DNA of 64,000 bases from Arthrobacter livingstonensis (GCF_003219815.1 NZ_QJVD01000015.1:60395-124394); one strand, 5' to 3'; counted from the stretch's first letter, positions 42,989 through 52,198 are shown. The notes: generated from the letters alone by a model not told the origin. Program-made: numbers and translations.

Positions 42989-43753
42989 GTGTTGATTCTG
43001 CTGCCCCCGTCCGAAGGAAAAACCCCCGCCGATGCCGGCAACCCCGTGGACTTGGGGCAACTGCACTTTGCGGACCTGACGGAGGCCCGGCAGGAAGTTG
43101 CCGCAGCGCTGGCCGTCGTTTCCGCACGGGAGGACGCGCTGGCGCATCTGGGTGTCGGCGCATCGCTGGCACACGATGTCCTTCGCAACACGCGCCTGGC
43201 CGACGAGCCTGCGGCGCCGGCCCACAGCATCTACACCGGGGTCCTGTACGACGCCCTTGGCTACCACAGCATGACTGCCACCCAGAAGCGCAAGGCCGAT
43301 GCCGTCGTCGTGGTGGTCTCCGGGCTGTGGGGAGCCGTCGCCTTCAGCGACAGCATTCCGGCCTACCGGCTGTCCATGTCCGTGGGGCTGCCCGGGCTGG
43401 GCAAGCTTGCCAGCTACTGGAAGCCGAAACTCGGTGCCGCGCTGGCCGGGCACGCCGAGGGGCAGCTGCTGGTCGACTGCCGCTCCAGCACCTATGCGGC
43501 CGCGTGGGTTCCCGAGCCGGAACGGACCGTCGCAGTGAATGTGTTCACCGAACGTGACGGCACCCGCAAGGTTGTCTCGCACTTCGCCAAGCACACCCGC
43601 GGGGAGCTCGCCCGGCACCTGCTGACCCGCCGCGGCAAGGCCCCGGAAACCCCCGCGCAGCTGGCACGCGCCGCCGGTGAAAAGTGGGTGGTGGAACTCG
43701 TGCCCGGCACGCCCCGCAAGCACCACACATTGAACATCATTCTGGCGGACTAA
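42989..43753 (+). CDS. yaaA: Peroxide stress protein YaaA (DUF328)
   Basis: 254 residues from GTG 42989. MLILLPPSEGKTPADAG is the exact YaaA start. SIYTGVLYDALGYHSMTATQKRKAD, VVVSGLWGAVAFSDSIPAYRLSM, VDCRSSTYAAAWVP and FAKHTRGELARHLL follow in the usual order. E. coli YaaA lowers free iron under H2O2 stress and binds DNA; the role here is inferred by homology. Divergent from gapB. Confidence 0.9.
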   Translation: MLILLPPSEGKTPADAGNPVDLGQLHFADLTEARQEVAAALAVVSAREDALAHLGVGASLAHDVLRNTRLADEPAAPAHSIYTGVLYDALGYHSMTATQKRKADAVVVVVSGLWGAVAFSDSIPAYRLSMSVGLPGLGKLASYWKPKLGAALAGHAEGQLLVDCRSSTYAAAWVPEPERTVAVNVFTERDGTRKVVSHFAKHTRGELARHLLTRRGKAPETPAQLARAAGEKWVVELVPGTPRKHHTLNIILAD

Positions 43754-43899
43754 CACCGATTCCGCTGATCGAGCCTGTCAAGACTCGAGGGCCAGCCGAG
43801 CTGTTCTACGCAGCGCACGGAACGGCGGCGGCGCACAACACTGCCCTGCGCGGTGACCGCATCAACGGGCGCGCATGGCAGGTCAAGCTCAACCGGCGG

Positions 43900-44637
43900 C
43901 TACATCCAGTCGGGCGAACGGACCAGGATGGCGCCGGAGTCGGGGCAGAACACGACGTCGTCCGGGGCGGCCCCCTTGATCTCGGCCAGGTCGCCCGCGC
44001 TCAGCTGCATGCCGGACCCTTCGGAGGTGCCGTGGAACAGCCGCGCCGCCCCCACACCGTACTTGGCCAGCGTGCGGTCGTAGATGGCCAGAAGCGCCGG
44101 CTCAAAGGTGGCTGCCAGCTCGGCGCGTTCGGCGGCGATGGCGTCGCGTTCCATGCGCAGCGCACCCAGCCTGCTGCGGATCTCACCGACCACACCGTCC
44201 AGCACCGATTGCATCTGTGCCACCAGATCGTGCTGGGATTCCTGCCTGCCCTTCGCGTCGTCGAGGCCCTCCATGACTTCCAGTTCGACGTCTTCAAGGT
44301 CGCCGCGGCGCCTGGACAACGACTCGATGTCGTTCTGCAGTGCCACCAGGTCCTTGGACAGCCCGGTTCCGCTGTTGAGCTTCGCGTCATCCTTGGCGAT
44401 GCGCTCGGTGACCTGGGCGACGTCGTCCTCGGCCTTGGTGAGCTTGCGCTGGAGGTCTCCCACCTCGGTGTCCAGGACCACCAGGTCACTCTTGGCCACC
44501 GTGACCCCGCCGTGGAGGTCCGGCAGTCGCGGATCTTCCTTCAGTGCCTTGGCCTGCGCATCCAGGGAGCGCAGCCTGGCGTCCAAAACCTGAATGTCGA
44601 GCAAACGCATTTGTTCCGCCGGTGCTGCCTTCGCCAT
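43900..44637 (-). CDS. Coiled-coil protein with degenerate C4 zinc-ribbon (DUF164-like)
   Basis: 246 residues from ATG 44637 (GGAGGAAC upstream). Residues about 10-180 form a long antiparallel coiled coil rich in Leu/Glu/Lys (e.g. TEVGDLQRKLTKAEDDVAQVTERIAKDDAK). The C-terminal RLFHGTSEGSGMQLSAGDLAEIKGAAPDDVVFCPDSGAILVR aligns with the zinc-ribbon end. Here the usual first CxxC is replaced and only one Cys of CP-CG remains, so zinc binding is probably lost. It follows the Nif3-like gene, as is common in actinobacteria. Confidence 0.85.
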   Translation of the reverse strand: MAKAAPAEQMRLLDIQVLDARLRSLDAQAKALKEDPRLPDLHGGVTVAKSDLVVLDTEVGDLQRKLTKAEDDVAQVTERIAKDDAKLNSGTGLSKDLVALQNDIESLSRRRGDLEDVELEVMEGLDDAKGRQESQHDLVAQMQSVLDGVVGEIRSRLGALRMERDAIAAERAELAATFEPALLAIYDRTLAKYGVGAARLFHGTSEGSGMQLSAGDLAEIKGAAPDDVVFCPDSGAILVRSPDWM

Positions 44638-44687
44638 GTGGTTCCTCCTGCTTGAAAGCCAATTTCGGTCAATAGCCTGCTGACAGC

Positions 44688-44854
44688 CTAGCGGCCGAGG
44701 GGCCCCGCACGAGCGCAGCGAGTGTGGGGAGGTCGCGACGGCGCTAGCGGCCGAGGGGCCCCGCACGAGCGCAGCGAGTGTGGGGCGGTCGCGACGGCGC
44801 TAGCGGCCGAGGGGCCCCGCACGAGCGCAGCGAGTGTGGGGAGGACGGCAGGCG
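44688..44854. repeat. Three tandem 56-nt repeats with internal hairpin
   Basis: Unit boundaries: 44688-44743, 44744-44799 and 44800-44854. Each begins CTAGCGGCCGAGGGGCCCC and carries GAGCGCAGCGAGTGTGGGG. CCCCGCAC pairs with GTGTGGGG (one G-U) to form a hairpin with an 11-nt loop on the plus-strand RNA. The array starts at the CTAG just inside the spacer and ends exactly at the stop codon of the Nif3-like gene. A diverged single copy lies at 41111-41160. Confidence 0.85.
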
Positions 44855-45979
44855 CTAGTTGCCCGGCGTCAATATGAAATCCCATGGATCCGTGTTGGTC
44901 TGGCTGACGGCCAGCTCCGCCTCGAAACCCTGATCCGCCAGCACGTTGCCCAAGGCCTGCGCCGCGACTGGCAGCCACAGCCACTCGCTGGCAAAATGGG
45001 ACAGGTCGATGAGGTACGGCCGGCCGTCGCTGCTGGATTCCCTGGCTTCCGACGCAGGATGGTGGCGCAGGTCCGCCGTGACATACACGTCCGCGTCCGA
45101 GGCCCTGACGGCATCGAACAGGCCATCCCCGGCGCCGCCGCAGACGGCCACCTTGCGCACCAGCGCGTCCCGGTCCCCTGCCACGCGCACTCCCCCGGCG
45201 ACTGCCGGCAGCGTCAAAAAGATCCTCGAGGCCAGCTCGCCCAGCTTCTCCACGCCGGGGAGCACGCCCACCCGGCCAATGCCCTCCTCCACCAGCCCGT
45301 GCGCCGCGGGCATCAGCGGTGCGACGTCCTCCAGGCCCAGTACGTCGGCCAGCACGTCGGAGACCCCGCCCACGGCACTGTCGCCGTTGGTGTGGATGGT
45401 CAGCAGAGCACAGCCGCCCTCGATCAGCCGGTGCACGGCTCGGCCCTTGCCGGTGGTCGCGGCCACGGAGTTCACGCCCGCAAGCAGCAGCGGGTGGTGG
45501 GTGACCAGGAGCTTGGCGCCCCATTCCAGGGCCTCGTCAATAACTACCAGCGTGGGGTCAACGGCAAACATGATCCGGTCAACTTCCGCATCCGGCCGCC
45601 CCGTCACCAGGCCCACACGGTCCCAGTCCTCGGCCAGGGATTCGGGCCACAACTCCTCGACGGCGAGCAGCACTTCGGACAACATGGGCGTTTCAAGCGC
45701 CGCCTCACCGGGCTCCGCGTCCGTCCCTTGCGCGTTCGTAATTTCCGTGTCTGTTACTTCCGCGTCCGACGCCGGAGCCCCCGCCGCCTTTTCCGCTGCC
45801 TCCGCGTTCCCCGGGGCGGGCAACGGCGCATCGGCTGGTTCAGCGGGCGTGGCACTGAAATCCACTTCCCCGGGCCGTTCGGCGGCCGACTGCGCTGCGG
45901 CGGCGTCCGGCGCCCCGGCGGCTTGCGCACCCGGGTGCGTGCCGGCGTCGTGCGTGGGATTACCTGGTTCCATGCTCAT
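44855..45979 (-). CDS. Nif3-like dinuclear metal-centre protein with long acidic N-terminal tail
   Basis: 374 residues; ATG 45973 gives 372 and is better spaced from GGAAAG. Residues 1 to about 98 are Ala/Pro/Glu-rich and probably disordered. The DUF34/NIF3 domain follows: LAEDWDRVGLVTGRP, KLLVTHHPLLLAGVNSV (metal His pair), TIHTNGDSA and a C-terminal DADVYVTADLRHHPASEAR, YLIDLSHFASEW. NIF3 proteins form toroidal hexamers with two metals per subunit; their substrate is debated (GTP cyclohydrolase-like or metal-handling roles). The tail is far longer than usual. Confidence 0.87.
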   Translation of the reverse strand: MSMEPGNPTHDAGTHPGAQAAGAPDAAAAQSAAERPGEVDFSATPAEPADAPLPAPGNAEAAEKAAGAPASDAEVTDTEITNAQGTDAEPGEAALETPMLSEVLLAVEELWPESLAEDWDRVGLVTGRPDAEVDRIMFAVDPTLVVIDEALEWGAKLLVTHHPLLLAGVNSVAATTGKGRAVHRLIEGGCALLTIHTNGDSAVGGVSDVLADVLGLEDVAPLMPAAHGLVEEGIGRVGVLPGVEKLGELASRIFLTLPAVAGGVRVAGDRDALVRKVAVCGGAGDGLFDAVRASDADVYVTADLRHHPASEARESSSDGRPYLIDLSHFASEWLWLPVAAQALGNVLADQGFEAELAVSQTNTDPWDFILTPGN

Positions 45980-46047
45980 CTTTCCAGCTTAGTCGTGTGT
46001 GGGCTGGGCCACGGCCGGGAATCAATTGCGCGGGCGGCGGCTTATAG

Positions 46048-46578
46048 ATGGATGTGAAGACTTTTGTATTGGGCGGCGGGTGCTTTTGGTGCCTTGATGC
46101 CGTTTACCAGATGACCAAGGGCGTGGAGTCGGTGGTGTCCGGATACACCGGCGGCGCCATTCCCAACCCGACATATGAGCAGATCTGTTCCGGCATGACA
46201 GGGCACGCCGAGGTGGTGTCGGTGACATTTGACGAGGCCGTGATCCCGGCGGACACCATCTTGGACATGTTCTTTACCCAGCACGATCCCACTACGTTGA
46301 ACCGGCAGGGCTACGACACCGGCACGCAGTACAGGTCCTCCATGTTTTACACGAACGCCGGGGAGGAGGAAGCATTCCGGGCCGCGATTGAGCGTAACCA
46401 GCCAAACTGGCGGGACCCGATCGTCACCGAGGTCTCCCCCCTGGGACATCTCTACGAGGCGGAGGGCTATCACCAGGACTTTTACGCTGAGCGGCCCGAG
46501 GTGGGCTACTGCCAGGTCATTATCAACCCGAAGATCGCCAAAGTAAGAAAACATTACGCAGAGTGGCTGACCGCGTAG
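46048..46578 (+). CDS. msrA: Peptide-methionine (S)-S-oxide reductase
   Basis: 176 residues. [15 protein letters not shown] holds the catalytic Cys; [27 protein letters not shown] and [20 protein letters not shown] (Tyr/Asp/Arg substrate contacts) are invariant MsrA blocks. The C-terminal [14 protein letters not shown] contains a resolving Cys. It reduces S-methionine sulfoxide in proteins at the expense of thioredoxin. It stands alone, without an adjacent msrB. Confidence 0.96.
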   Translation: MDVKTFVLGGGCFWCLDAVYQMTKGVESVVSGYTGGAIPNPTYEQICSGMTGHAEVVSVTFDEAVIPADTILDMFFTQHDPTTLNRQGYDTGTQYRSSMFYTNAGEEEAFRAAIERNQPNWRDPIVTEVSPLGHLYEAEGYHQDFYAERPEVGYCQVIINPKIAKVRKHYAEWLTA

Positions 46579-46666
46579 AATCCGCAGCAGGCGACTCGTT
46601 ACGCTGGCGTCTGACACAACTGGGCTGCGCCATCCGGCGCCCACTTACTTGAGAACAGGACCATCC

Positions 46667-47602
46667 ATGGGACGCATCTACGACAATGTGACGCAGCTGG
46701 TGGGCGGCACCCCGCTGGTACGGCTGAACCGGCTGACCGAAGGTCTGAACGCCACCGTGGCCGTCAAGCTGGAGTTCTACAACCCGGCCCACAGCGTCAA
46801 GGACCGCATTGGCGTGGCCATTGTCGACGCCGCCGAGGCATCGGGCGAGCTCCGCCCCGGCGGCACCATCGTGGAAGGGACCTCCGGGAACACCGGAATC
46901 GCCCTGGCCATGGTGGGTGCGGCCCGCGGCTACAAGGTCATCCTGACAATGCCGGAGACCATGTCGACCGAACGCCGCGTCATGCTCCGCGCCTATGGTG
47001 CGGAGATTGTGTTGACGCCGGGTTCCGAGGGCATGCGCGGCGCCGTGGAGAAGGCCAAGGAAATTGTTGCCAACACGGAGAACTCCATCTGGGCGCAGCA
47101 GTTCGCGAATAAGGCCAATCCGGAAATCCACCGCACCACCACGGGCGAGGAAATCTGGGAAGACACCAACGGCGGCGTGGACATCCTCGTGGCCGGGATC
47201 GGCACGGGCGGGACCATTACCGGGGCCGGCCAGCTGCTCAAGTCCCGCAAGCCGGGCGTGCAGATTGTTGCCGTTGAGCCCATCGACTCCGCCATCCTCA
47301 ACGGCGGGGCTCCCGGTCCGCACAAGATTCAGGGCCTGGGTGCCAACTTCATCCCCGAAGTCCTGGACCAGACCATTTATGACGAAGTCCTCGATGCCAC
47401 CTTGGAGGATTCCGTGGCCGTGGCCCGGGCCCTCGGAAACCAGGAGGGCATCCTCGGCGGCATCTCCTCCGGCGCCGCGGTGTGGGCCGCCCTGGAACTG
47501 GCCAAGCGCGAAGAGAACGCCGGTAAGCTGATTGTGGCCGTGGTCCCCGACTTCGGCGAACGTTACATTTCAACTGTTCTTTACGACGACATCCGCGGGT
47601 AG
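46667..47602 (+). CDS. cysK: Cysteine synthase A (O-acetylserine sulfhydrylase)
   Basis: 311 residues from ATG 46667 (AGGA 8 nt upstream). [26 protein letters not shown] (PLP Lys), [31 protein letters not shown] and [16 protein letters not shown] (PLP phosphate loop) are diagnostic of CysK. It converts O-acetylserine and sulfide to cysteine. cysE follows 52 nt downstream in the same direction, so the two form the final cysteine-synthesis pair and their proteins form the cysteine synthase complex. Confidence 0.96.
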   Translation: MGRIYDNVTQLVGGTPLVRLNRLTEGLNATVAVKLEFYNPAHSVKDRIGVAIVDAAEASGELRPGGTIVEGTSGNTGIALAMVGAARGYKVILTMPETMSTERRVMLRAYGAEIVLTPGSEGMRGAVEKAKEIVANTENSIWAQQFANKANPEIHRTTTGEEIWEDTNGGVDILVAGIGTGGTITGAGQLLKSRKPGVQIVAVEPIDSAILNGGAPGPHKIQGLGANFIPEVLDQTIYDEVLDATLEDSVAVARALGNQEGILGGISSGAAVWAALELAKREENAGKLIVAVVPDFGERYISTVLYDDIRG

Positions 47603-47654
47603 CCCACCATCATTTGGATCCGTTTGGCCCGATTACATCTAATGGAAGAAGTCT

Positions 47655-48242
47655 GTGGGATTTTTCGCCAGGTTACGCGAGGACCTCGAGGCCGCACGGT
47701 CGCATGACCCGGCGGCCCGCGGTTCCGCGGAAAACTTTTTCGTCTACTCGGGGCTGCACGCCATCTGGGTGCACCGGCTGACTCACAGGATGTGGGCCAA
47801 TCCGGCCCTGCGCTTCCCGGCCCGCGCCCTGTCGCAGCTGGCACGCTCTTCCACCGGCATTGAAATCCACCCCGGTGCCACCATCGGCAGGCGCTTCTTC
47901 ATCGACCACGGCATGGGCGTGGTCATCGGAGAAACGTCGGAGATCGGCGACGACGTCATGATCTACCACGGCGTCACCTTGGGCGGCCGTTCGCTGGCCA
48001 AGGTCAAGCGCCACCCGACCATCGGCAACCGCGTCACCATCGGCGCCGGCGCCAAGGTCCTTGGTCCCATCACCATCGGCGACGACTCCGCAGTGGGGGC
48101 GAACGCCGTCGTGGTCAAGGACGCGCCGGCCAACTCCATCCTCACCGGCGTTCCCGCCACGTGGCGGCACCGGGATGCCAAGAAGGAAATGGCACCCGCC
48201 GTGGACCCGGCCGAGTACATCGACCCGGCCATGTGGATCTAA
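47655..48242 (+). CDS. cysE: Serine O-acetyltransferase
   Basis: 195 residues from GTG 47655 with GGAAG upstream. It shows [64 protein letters not shown] (catalytic His) and [40 protein letters not shown] (left-handed hexapeptide repeats). The short form typical of actinobacteria and Bacillus. The C-terminal tail ends AMWI; a terminal Ile is what CysK's active site binds in the complex. Confidence 0.95.
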   Translation: MGFFARLREDLEAARSHDPAARGSAENFFVYSGLHAIWVHRLTHRMWANPALRFPARALSQLARSSTGIEIHPGATIGRRFFIDHGMGVVIGETSEIGDDVMIYHGVTLGGRSLAKVKRHPTIGNRVTIGAGAKVLGPITIGDDSAVGANAVVVKDAPANSILTGVPATWRHRDAKKEMAPAVDPAEYIDPAMWI

Positions 48243-48470
48243 TGCCCGACGCCGGCAACGGCTCGGACAGCGCGCTAACTCGCGCTAACGATACGTGGCG
48301 CACTGTCGGGGCGCGGCATGCAACCGCCAGCGGGACAGGCGCACGACGCCCCGAAGTGCTTTCTCACGGGCAACATGCCAGTTGCCACCGGGTTCGCGGA
48401 TTTCAGTGGCCATGGATTTATGCGACGATACCGGTGCAGAAATGAATGCGATGCGTCCACGCGGTGGTTT

Positions 48471-48779
48471 CTACTCTTCGTATTCCACGTCCGCGAAAGT
48501 CTTAACTTCTTCGCGAAGTTGCATGGCGATACTGGCACCCTCTTCTTTCCAAGCCGCCTCGTTTTCGGGCGAACCCCAACCGTATTCATACAAGACCTCG
48601 GCATCCCACGCGTCATACCAGGTGCGAAGCCGGCTCGTGAGATTCTGTGACAGTCCAAAGTCTGCCGGCTCCATTGTGTATTTGGTTGGTCGCTCGGCGG
48701 TACTGTTCTCCCACAGTGGCCACCGATGGCCGTAATCTGGAAACAGGCGTATGACGCGACGGGCGCGCTTATCGGACAT
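48471..48779 (-). CDS. Hypothetical protein
   Basis: 102 residues from ATG 48779 (MSDKRARRVIRLFPDYGHRWPLWE). Aromatic-rich, acidic C-terminal half (YTMEPADFGLSQNLTSRLRTWYDAWDAEVLYEYGW...). GC and codon bias are lower than in the neighbours, in keeping with the accessory look of 48.2-50 kb. I do not recognise a family, but the conserved-looking Trp/Tyr pattern suggests a real protein. Confidence 0.6.
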   Translation of the reverse strand: MSDKRARRVIRLFPDYGHRWPLWENSTAERPTKYTMEPADFGLSQNLTSRLRTWYDAWDAEVLYEYGWGSPENEAAWKEEGASIAMQLREEVKTFADVEYEE

Positions 48780-48903
48780 GACTGAATCGTAACTTGTCTC
48801 CAACCTCGTGGTGGAAACCCTACCGGCAAGAGCAGGTCAGCGACGACGTTGCGATGGCCCCCGGAGTGGGATCCACGCTGCTGCCTTGTATCGAAAGCGA
48901 CAG

Positions 48904-49356
48904 TCAGCCAGCCAGGTATTGATAGCGTCTGTTCCCAAGAAATGCCACAAGTGAGACCACGGCCACCACAGCCAGAATCCCACCACCCATGAGCCCCAAC
49001 ATCACTCCCGGCGTCGCGTAGCCCATCATGATCAGCGCGATAAAAGCCGACACGACGAGCACGATGAAGACGAGCAGACAGCCGATAATTGCGTGGATCC
49101 AGCCTTTGGCCGAAGCCTCAAATTTGTGATCGCGGGCGAGTGCGACAAGGCGCAAGCCAATAACGGCAATACCCTGCCAGCAGACGATGGCAAGGACACC
49201 CCAGACCACGGATGGGACCGCGACCGGCTGGACTTCCGGGAACACGTCAATCACGTTCCCAACCTCAGTGGGAAGAACCCACACCTGCGCGAATACGGAC
49301 AGGGTCAGCAAAACGAAAAGAACCGCAATCAGCACGAACGAGGTTTCACGACGCAT
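48904..49356 (-). CDS. DUF2975 family membrane protein
   Basis: 150 residues from ATG 49356, placed by GGAGGAGG upstream. Four membrane helices: FVLIAVLFVLLTLSVFAQVWVLP, VPSVVWGVLAIVCWQGIAVIGLRLVAL, AIIGCLLVFIVLVVSAFIALIMMGY and PGVMLGLMGGGILAVVAVVSLVAFL. The order and the RLVALARDHKFEASAKGW loop match DUF2975. Some members sit beside small XRE regulators; none is present here. Function unknown. Confidence 0.8.
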   Translation of the reverse strand: MRRETSFVLIAVLFVLLTLSVFAQVWVLPTEVGNVIDVFPEVQPVAVPSVVWGVLAIVCWQGIAVIGLRLVALARDHKFEASAKGWIHAIIGCLLVFIVLVVSAFIALIMMGYATPGVMLGLMGGGILAVVAVVSLVAFLGNRRYQYLAG

Positions 49357-49647
49357 TGCGGCCTCCTCCAACCACTACTCGGTTGACGTTACAGGGAACA
49401 TTCCTAGCCACATGCTACCAACGTCAGTGTTGAGCCGCCCGAACAACAACTACGGAACCGGAAGGGGAACCCTGAGCGGATATATGGGGCGGCTGCCCCG
49501 TTTAGGACGATTTTCAATCGCATCCTTGTTTCGGTAAGCGCGGAAGATTGACATTGGCAGCCGTTCCCAGCGAGGATGAGCCAACACGGTCGACGGCGTG
49601 GTGAGCTGCCTCGACCCTTATGATTTTGTCTTAGCCTTGGGGGCACC

Positions 49648-49851
49648 ATGACGAACACGCAACAGACGAACAGCAAACCACTGCGTGCCATCGGATGGCT
49701 GGTGGCGACAGTCCTACTACTGGTCGGCATATGGCTGGGGATCGTCCTGCCGCTATTCGCGATGGCCTTCGGGCGAATCATTCCCGGTGTTGTTGCTTTG
49801 ATAGCCGGGATCGGCGTCATCGTTGTATTGCGCCGCTACCGCGTTGCGTAG
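49648..49851 (+). CDS. Small membrane protein, hypothetical
   Basis: 67 residues (MTNTQQTNSKPLRAIGWL). Two membrane helices: WLVATVLLLVGIWLGIVLPLFAMAFG and IIPGVVALIAGIGVIVVL, followed by a basic RRYRVA end. The ribosome site is G-rich (TTGGGGGCACC before ATG), a point relevant to the loop-pairing finding at 59.2 kb. No family recognised. Confidence 0.55.
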   Translation: MTNTQQTNSKPLRAIGWLVATVLLLVGIWLGIVLPLFAMAFGRIIPGVVALIAGIGVIVVLRRYRVA

Positions 49852-50027
49852 GCGTTGTTTCCCTGTTCATTGATGTGCCAGTCCGTGGGCAGAATCGTAT
49901 TTCGACACTCCCGCCGGTGAGGAACCGCAACAATTCAGGGGCTGGTGCGTTTGTGGCGACGCGCGGATGGCAGCGGAATCCGGAAACCGTAGTATTTGAG
50001 GGTAGCCGCCAACAAGATGGAGTCCTG

Positions 50028-50642
50028 ATGTCAACCCTGCCCGAGTTTGTTTCGCCCACGGCCATCGCCGACCAGGTGGATCGTTCACAAGTCCTTTCCG
50101 CGGAAATTCGCCCGCTGTGGGAAGGCGCCCGATTGAGTGGTCCGGCGTACACCGTGCAGTGCGCCCCCGGGGACAACTTGATGCTCCACGCCGCGATTCA
50201 CCGGGCGCCGGCGGGCTCAGTGATCGTGGTCGACGCCGGGGACGCATCGCACGCCGTCGCAGGCGGCAACGTCTGCGCCGTGGCGCAGCGGCGCGGGATT
50301 GCCGGATTTGTCATCGACGGTGCCATCCGCGACGTGGAGGAGATCCGAGATCTGGAATTTCCCGTCTTTGCCCGTGCCGTGGTTCCCAAGCCCGGCCGGA
50401 AGGCCGTGCCCCTCCCTTTGCAGCAGCCCGTGAACTGCGGAGGCGTGCTCGTGCGTTCCGGCGACCTCCTTTCGGCAGACCAGGAAGGGATTGTCTCGGT
50501 GCCGGCCGCAAGTGTGGACGCGGTCCTGAAGGCTGTTGCCGGGAAGGCCGAACTTGAGAGGGAACAGTCGCTTGACGAATGGGAAACGGACCACCAACAG
50601 AAGATCAACTCGATCCTGCGCGAGGCCGGCGTGGACTGGTGA
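50028..50642 (+). CDS. RraA-like / HMG-CHA aldolase family protein
   Basis: 204 residues from ATG 50028 (GGAG 7 nt upstream). The RraA fold is recognisable from LSGPAYTVQCAPGDNLMLHAAIHRAPAGSVIVVDAGD, CAVAQRRGIAGFVIDGAIRDVEEIRDLEFPVFARAVVPK (R-D catalytic/metal pair) and PVNCGGVLVRSGDLLSADQEGIVSVPA. Family members are class II aldolases (4-hydroxy-4-methyl-2-oxoglutarate, oxaloacetate decarboxylase) or RNase E inhibitors. Downstream is the gnd sugar-acid region, so a 2-oxo-acid lyase role is plausible (inference). Confidence 0.85.
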   Translation: MSTLPEFVSPTAIADQVDRSQVLSAEIRPLWEGARLSGPAYTVQCAPGDNLMLHAAIHRAPAGSVIVVDAGDASHAVAGGNVCAVAQRRGIAGFVIDGAIRDVEEIRDLEFPVFARAVVPKPGRKAVPLPLQQPVNCGGVLVRSGDLLSADQEGIVSVPAASVDAVLKAVAGKAELEREQSLDEWETDHQQKINSILREAGVDW

Positions 50643-50675
50643 GCCGGGCCGCCGCCGTCCTACTCCCCGTTAAAA

Positions 50676-50746
50676 ATCGATAACGCAGAAGTTGGGCGAA
50701 AATCCCCGAAATCGGGGTAAATCCGTCCAACTACTGCGTTATCGAT
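50676..50746 (-). terminator. Nested palindromic terminator between the RraA-like gene and gndA
   Basis: 20-bp arms, ATCGATAACGCAGAAGTTGG (50676-50695) and CCAACTACTGCGTTATCGAT (50727-50746), pair with one mismatch. A second hairpin, CCCCGA with TCGGGG (50704-50717), sits inside the loop. On the minus strand the stem is followed by TTTTTA, so it can end gndA transcription; it also lies 34 nt past the plus-strand gene. Confidence 0.75.
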
Positions 50747-50761
50747 GACAGCGCGAGGGGA

Positions 50762-52198
50762 TTAGTGCGTGTCGACGGCGCTGATCTCGCTCTTGTCGCC
50801 GCTCCACTGCGTGTGGAAGGTGCCCTCGACGTCGACACGGTTGTACGTGTGGGCGCCGAAGAGGTCGCGCAGGCCCTGGGTCAGGGCGGCGGGCAGGCGC
50901 TTGCGGCGCAGGCCGTCGTAGTAGGCCAGCGAGGAGGAGAACACCGGCACCGGGATGCCCAGCTGCACGGCGGTGGAGACCACGCGGCGCCAGGCCGGGA
51001 GGACCTCGGCGATTTCCGCGGCGAACGCCGGGGCGAACAGCAGGTTGGCCGGCTTGTCTTCCGCGGCGTACGCCTTGGTGATGTCCTTGAGCAGTTCGGC
51101 GCGGATGATGCAGCCGCCGCGCCACAGGGACGCAATCTCGTCCAGCTTCAGGTCCCAGTTGTACTCGATGGCGGCGGACTGGAGCATGTCAATGCCCTGG
51201 GCGTAGCTGATGAGCTTGGAGGCGTAGAGTGCCTGGCGGACGTCGTCAACGAAGTCGGCGCCCAGATCAACGGCGAGCTCGTGGCCGGCCAGGACGTCCT
51301 GGGCGATGGCACGCTGGTCACGCTGGGAGGACAGGCCGCGGGCAAACACGGACTCGGCGATCGCGGAGATGGGCGAACCCAGGTCCAGCCCGGACTGGAC
51401 CGTCCAGCGGCCCGTGCCTTTCTGGCCTGCGGAGTCAACGATCACGTCAACCAGCGGCTTGCCGGTCTTCGCGTCGACGTGGCCCAGGACCTCGGCGGTA
51501 ATTTCGATCAGGAAGGAGGCCAGCTGGCCTTCGTTCCACTTGCCGAAGATTTCAGCCTGCTCGGCCGGTTCGATGCCGGCGGCACTGCGGAGCAGGTCGT
51601 AGGCCTCGCCGATGACCTGCATGTCCGCATATTCGATGCCGTTGTGGACCATCTTCACGAAGTGGCCGGCGCCGTCGGTGCCGATCCAGGCGCAGCAGGG
51701 CTGGCCGTCAACCTTGGCGGAGATTTTCTCCAGCAGCGGGCCAAGTGCGTCATAGGACTCCTTGGAACCGCCCGGCATGATGGACGGGCCCAGCAGCGCG
51801 CCTTCCTCACCGCCGGAAACTCCAACGCCCACAAAGTGCAGCTCCTTTTTCGCCAGATCTGCTTCGCGACGGCGCGTGTCCTGGAAGTTGGAGTTGCCGC
51901 CGTCGATGATGATGTCGCCGGCCTCCATGAGCGGCACCAGCTGATCGATCACGGAGTCGACCGGGCCCCCGGCCTTGACCATGATGAGCACGCGGCGCGG
52001 CTTCTCCAGGGATTCGACCAGCTCGGCCAGGGTTTCAGTGCGCACGAAGTCGCCCTCGTCGCCGTGCGCTCCGAGCAGGGCGTCAGTCTTTTCCACTGAG
52101 CGGTTGTGCAGTGCCACGGTGTATCCGTTGCGGGCCAGGTTGCGGGCGAGGTTGGCGCCCATGACGGCCAGACCTGTTACGCCAATTTGTGCGGACAT
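50762..52198 (-). CDS. gndA: 6-phosphogluconate dehydrogenase, decarboxylating
   Basis: 478 residues from ATG 52198 (GGAGGAAAG upstream). GVTGLAVMGANLARNLARNGYTVALHNRS (NADP motif), IIDGGNSNFQDTRRRE, GVGVSGGEEGALLGPSIMPGG, AGHFVKMVHNGIEYADMQ and DSAGQKGTGRWT are diagnostic of long-form Gnd. It oxidises 6-phosphogluconate to ribulose-5-phosphate and CO2 with NADP+. It lies beside idonate/gluconate catabolic genes, whose end product it would consume. Confidence 0.96.
   Translation of the reverse strand: MSAQIGVTGLAVMGANLARNLARNGYTVALHNRSVEKTDALLGAHGDEGDFVRTETLAELVESLEKPRRVLIMVKAGGPVDSVIDQLVPLMEAGDIIIDGGNSNFQDTRRREADLAKKELHFVGVGVSGGEEGALLGPSIMPGGSKESYDALGPLLEKISAKVDGQPCCAWIGTDGAGHFVKMVHNGIEYADMQVIGEAYDLLRSAAGIEPAEQAEIFGKWNEGQLASFLIEITAEVLGHVDAKTGKPLVDVIVDSAGQKGTGRWTVQSGLDLGSPISAIAESVFARGLSSQRDQRAIAQDVLAGHELAVDLGADFVDDVRQALYASKLISYAQGIDMLQSAAIEYNWDLKLDEIASLWRGGCIIRAELLKDITKAYAAEDKPANLLFAPAFAAEIAEVLPAWRRVVSTAVQLGIPVPVFSSSLAYYDGLRRKRLPAALTQGLRDLFGAHTYNRVDVEGTFHTQWSGDKSEISAVDTH

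Noticed and set aside
44688-44854. CRISPR-like array
   Set aside because: Units are contiguous with no variable spacers and no cas genes nearby; they are tandem palindromic repeats.
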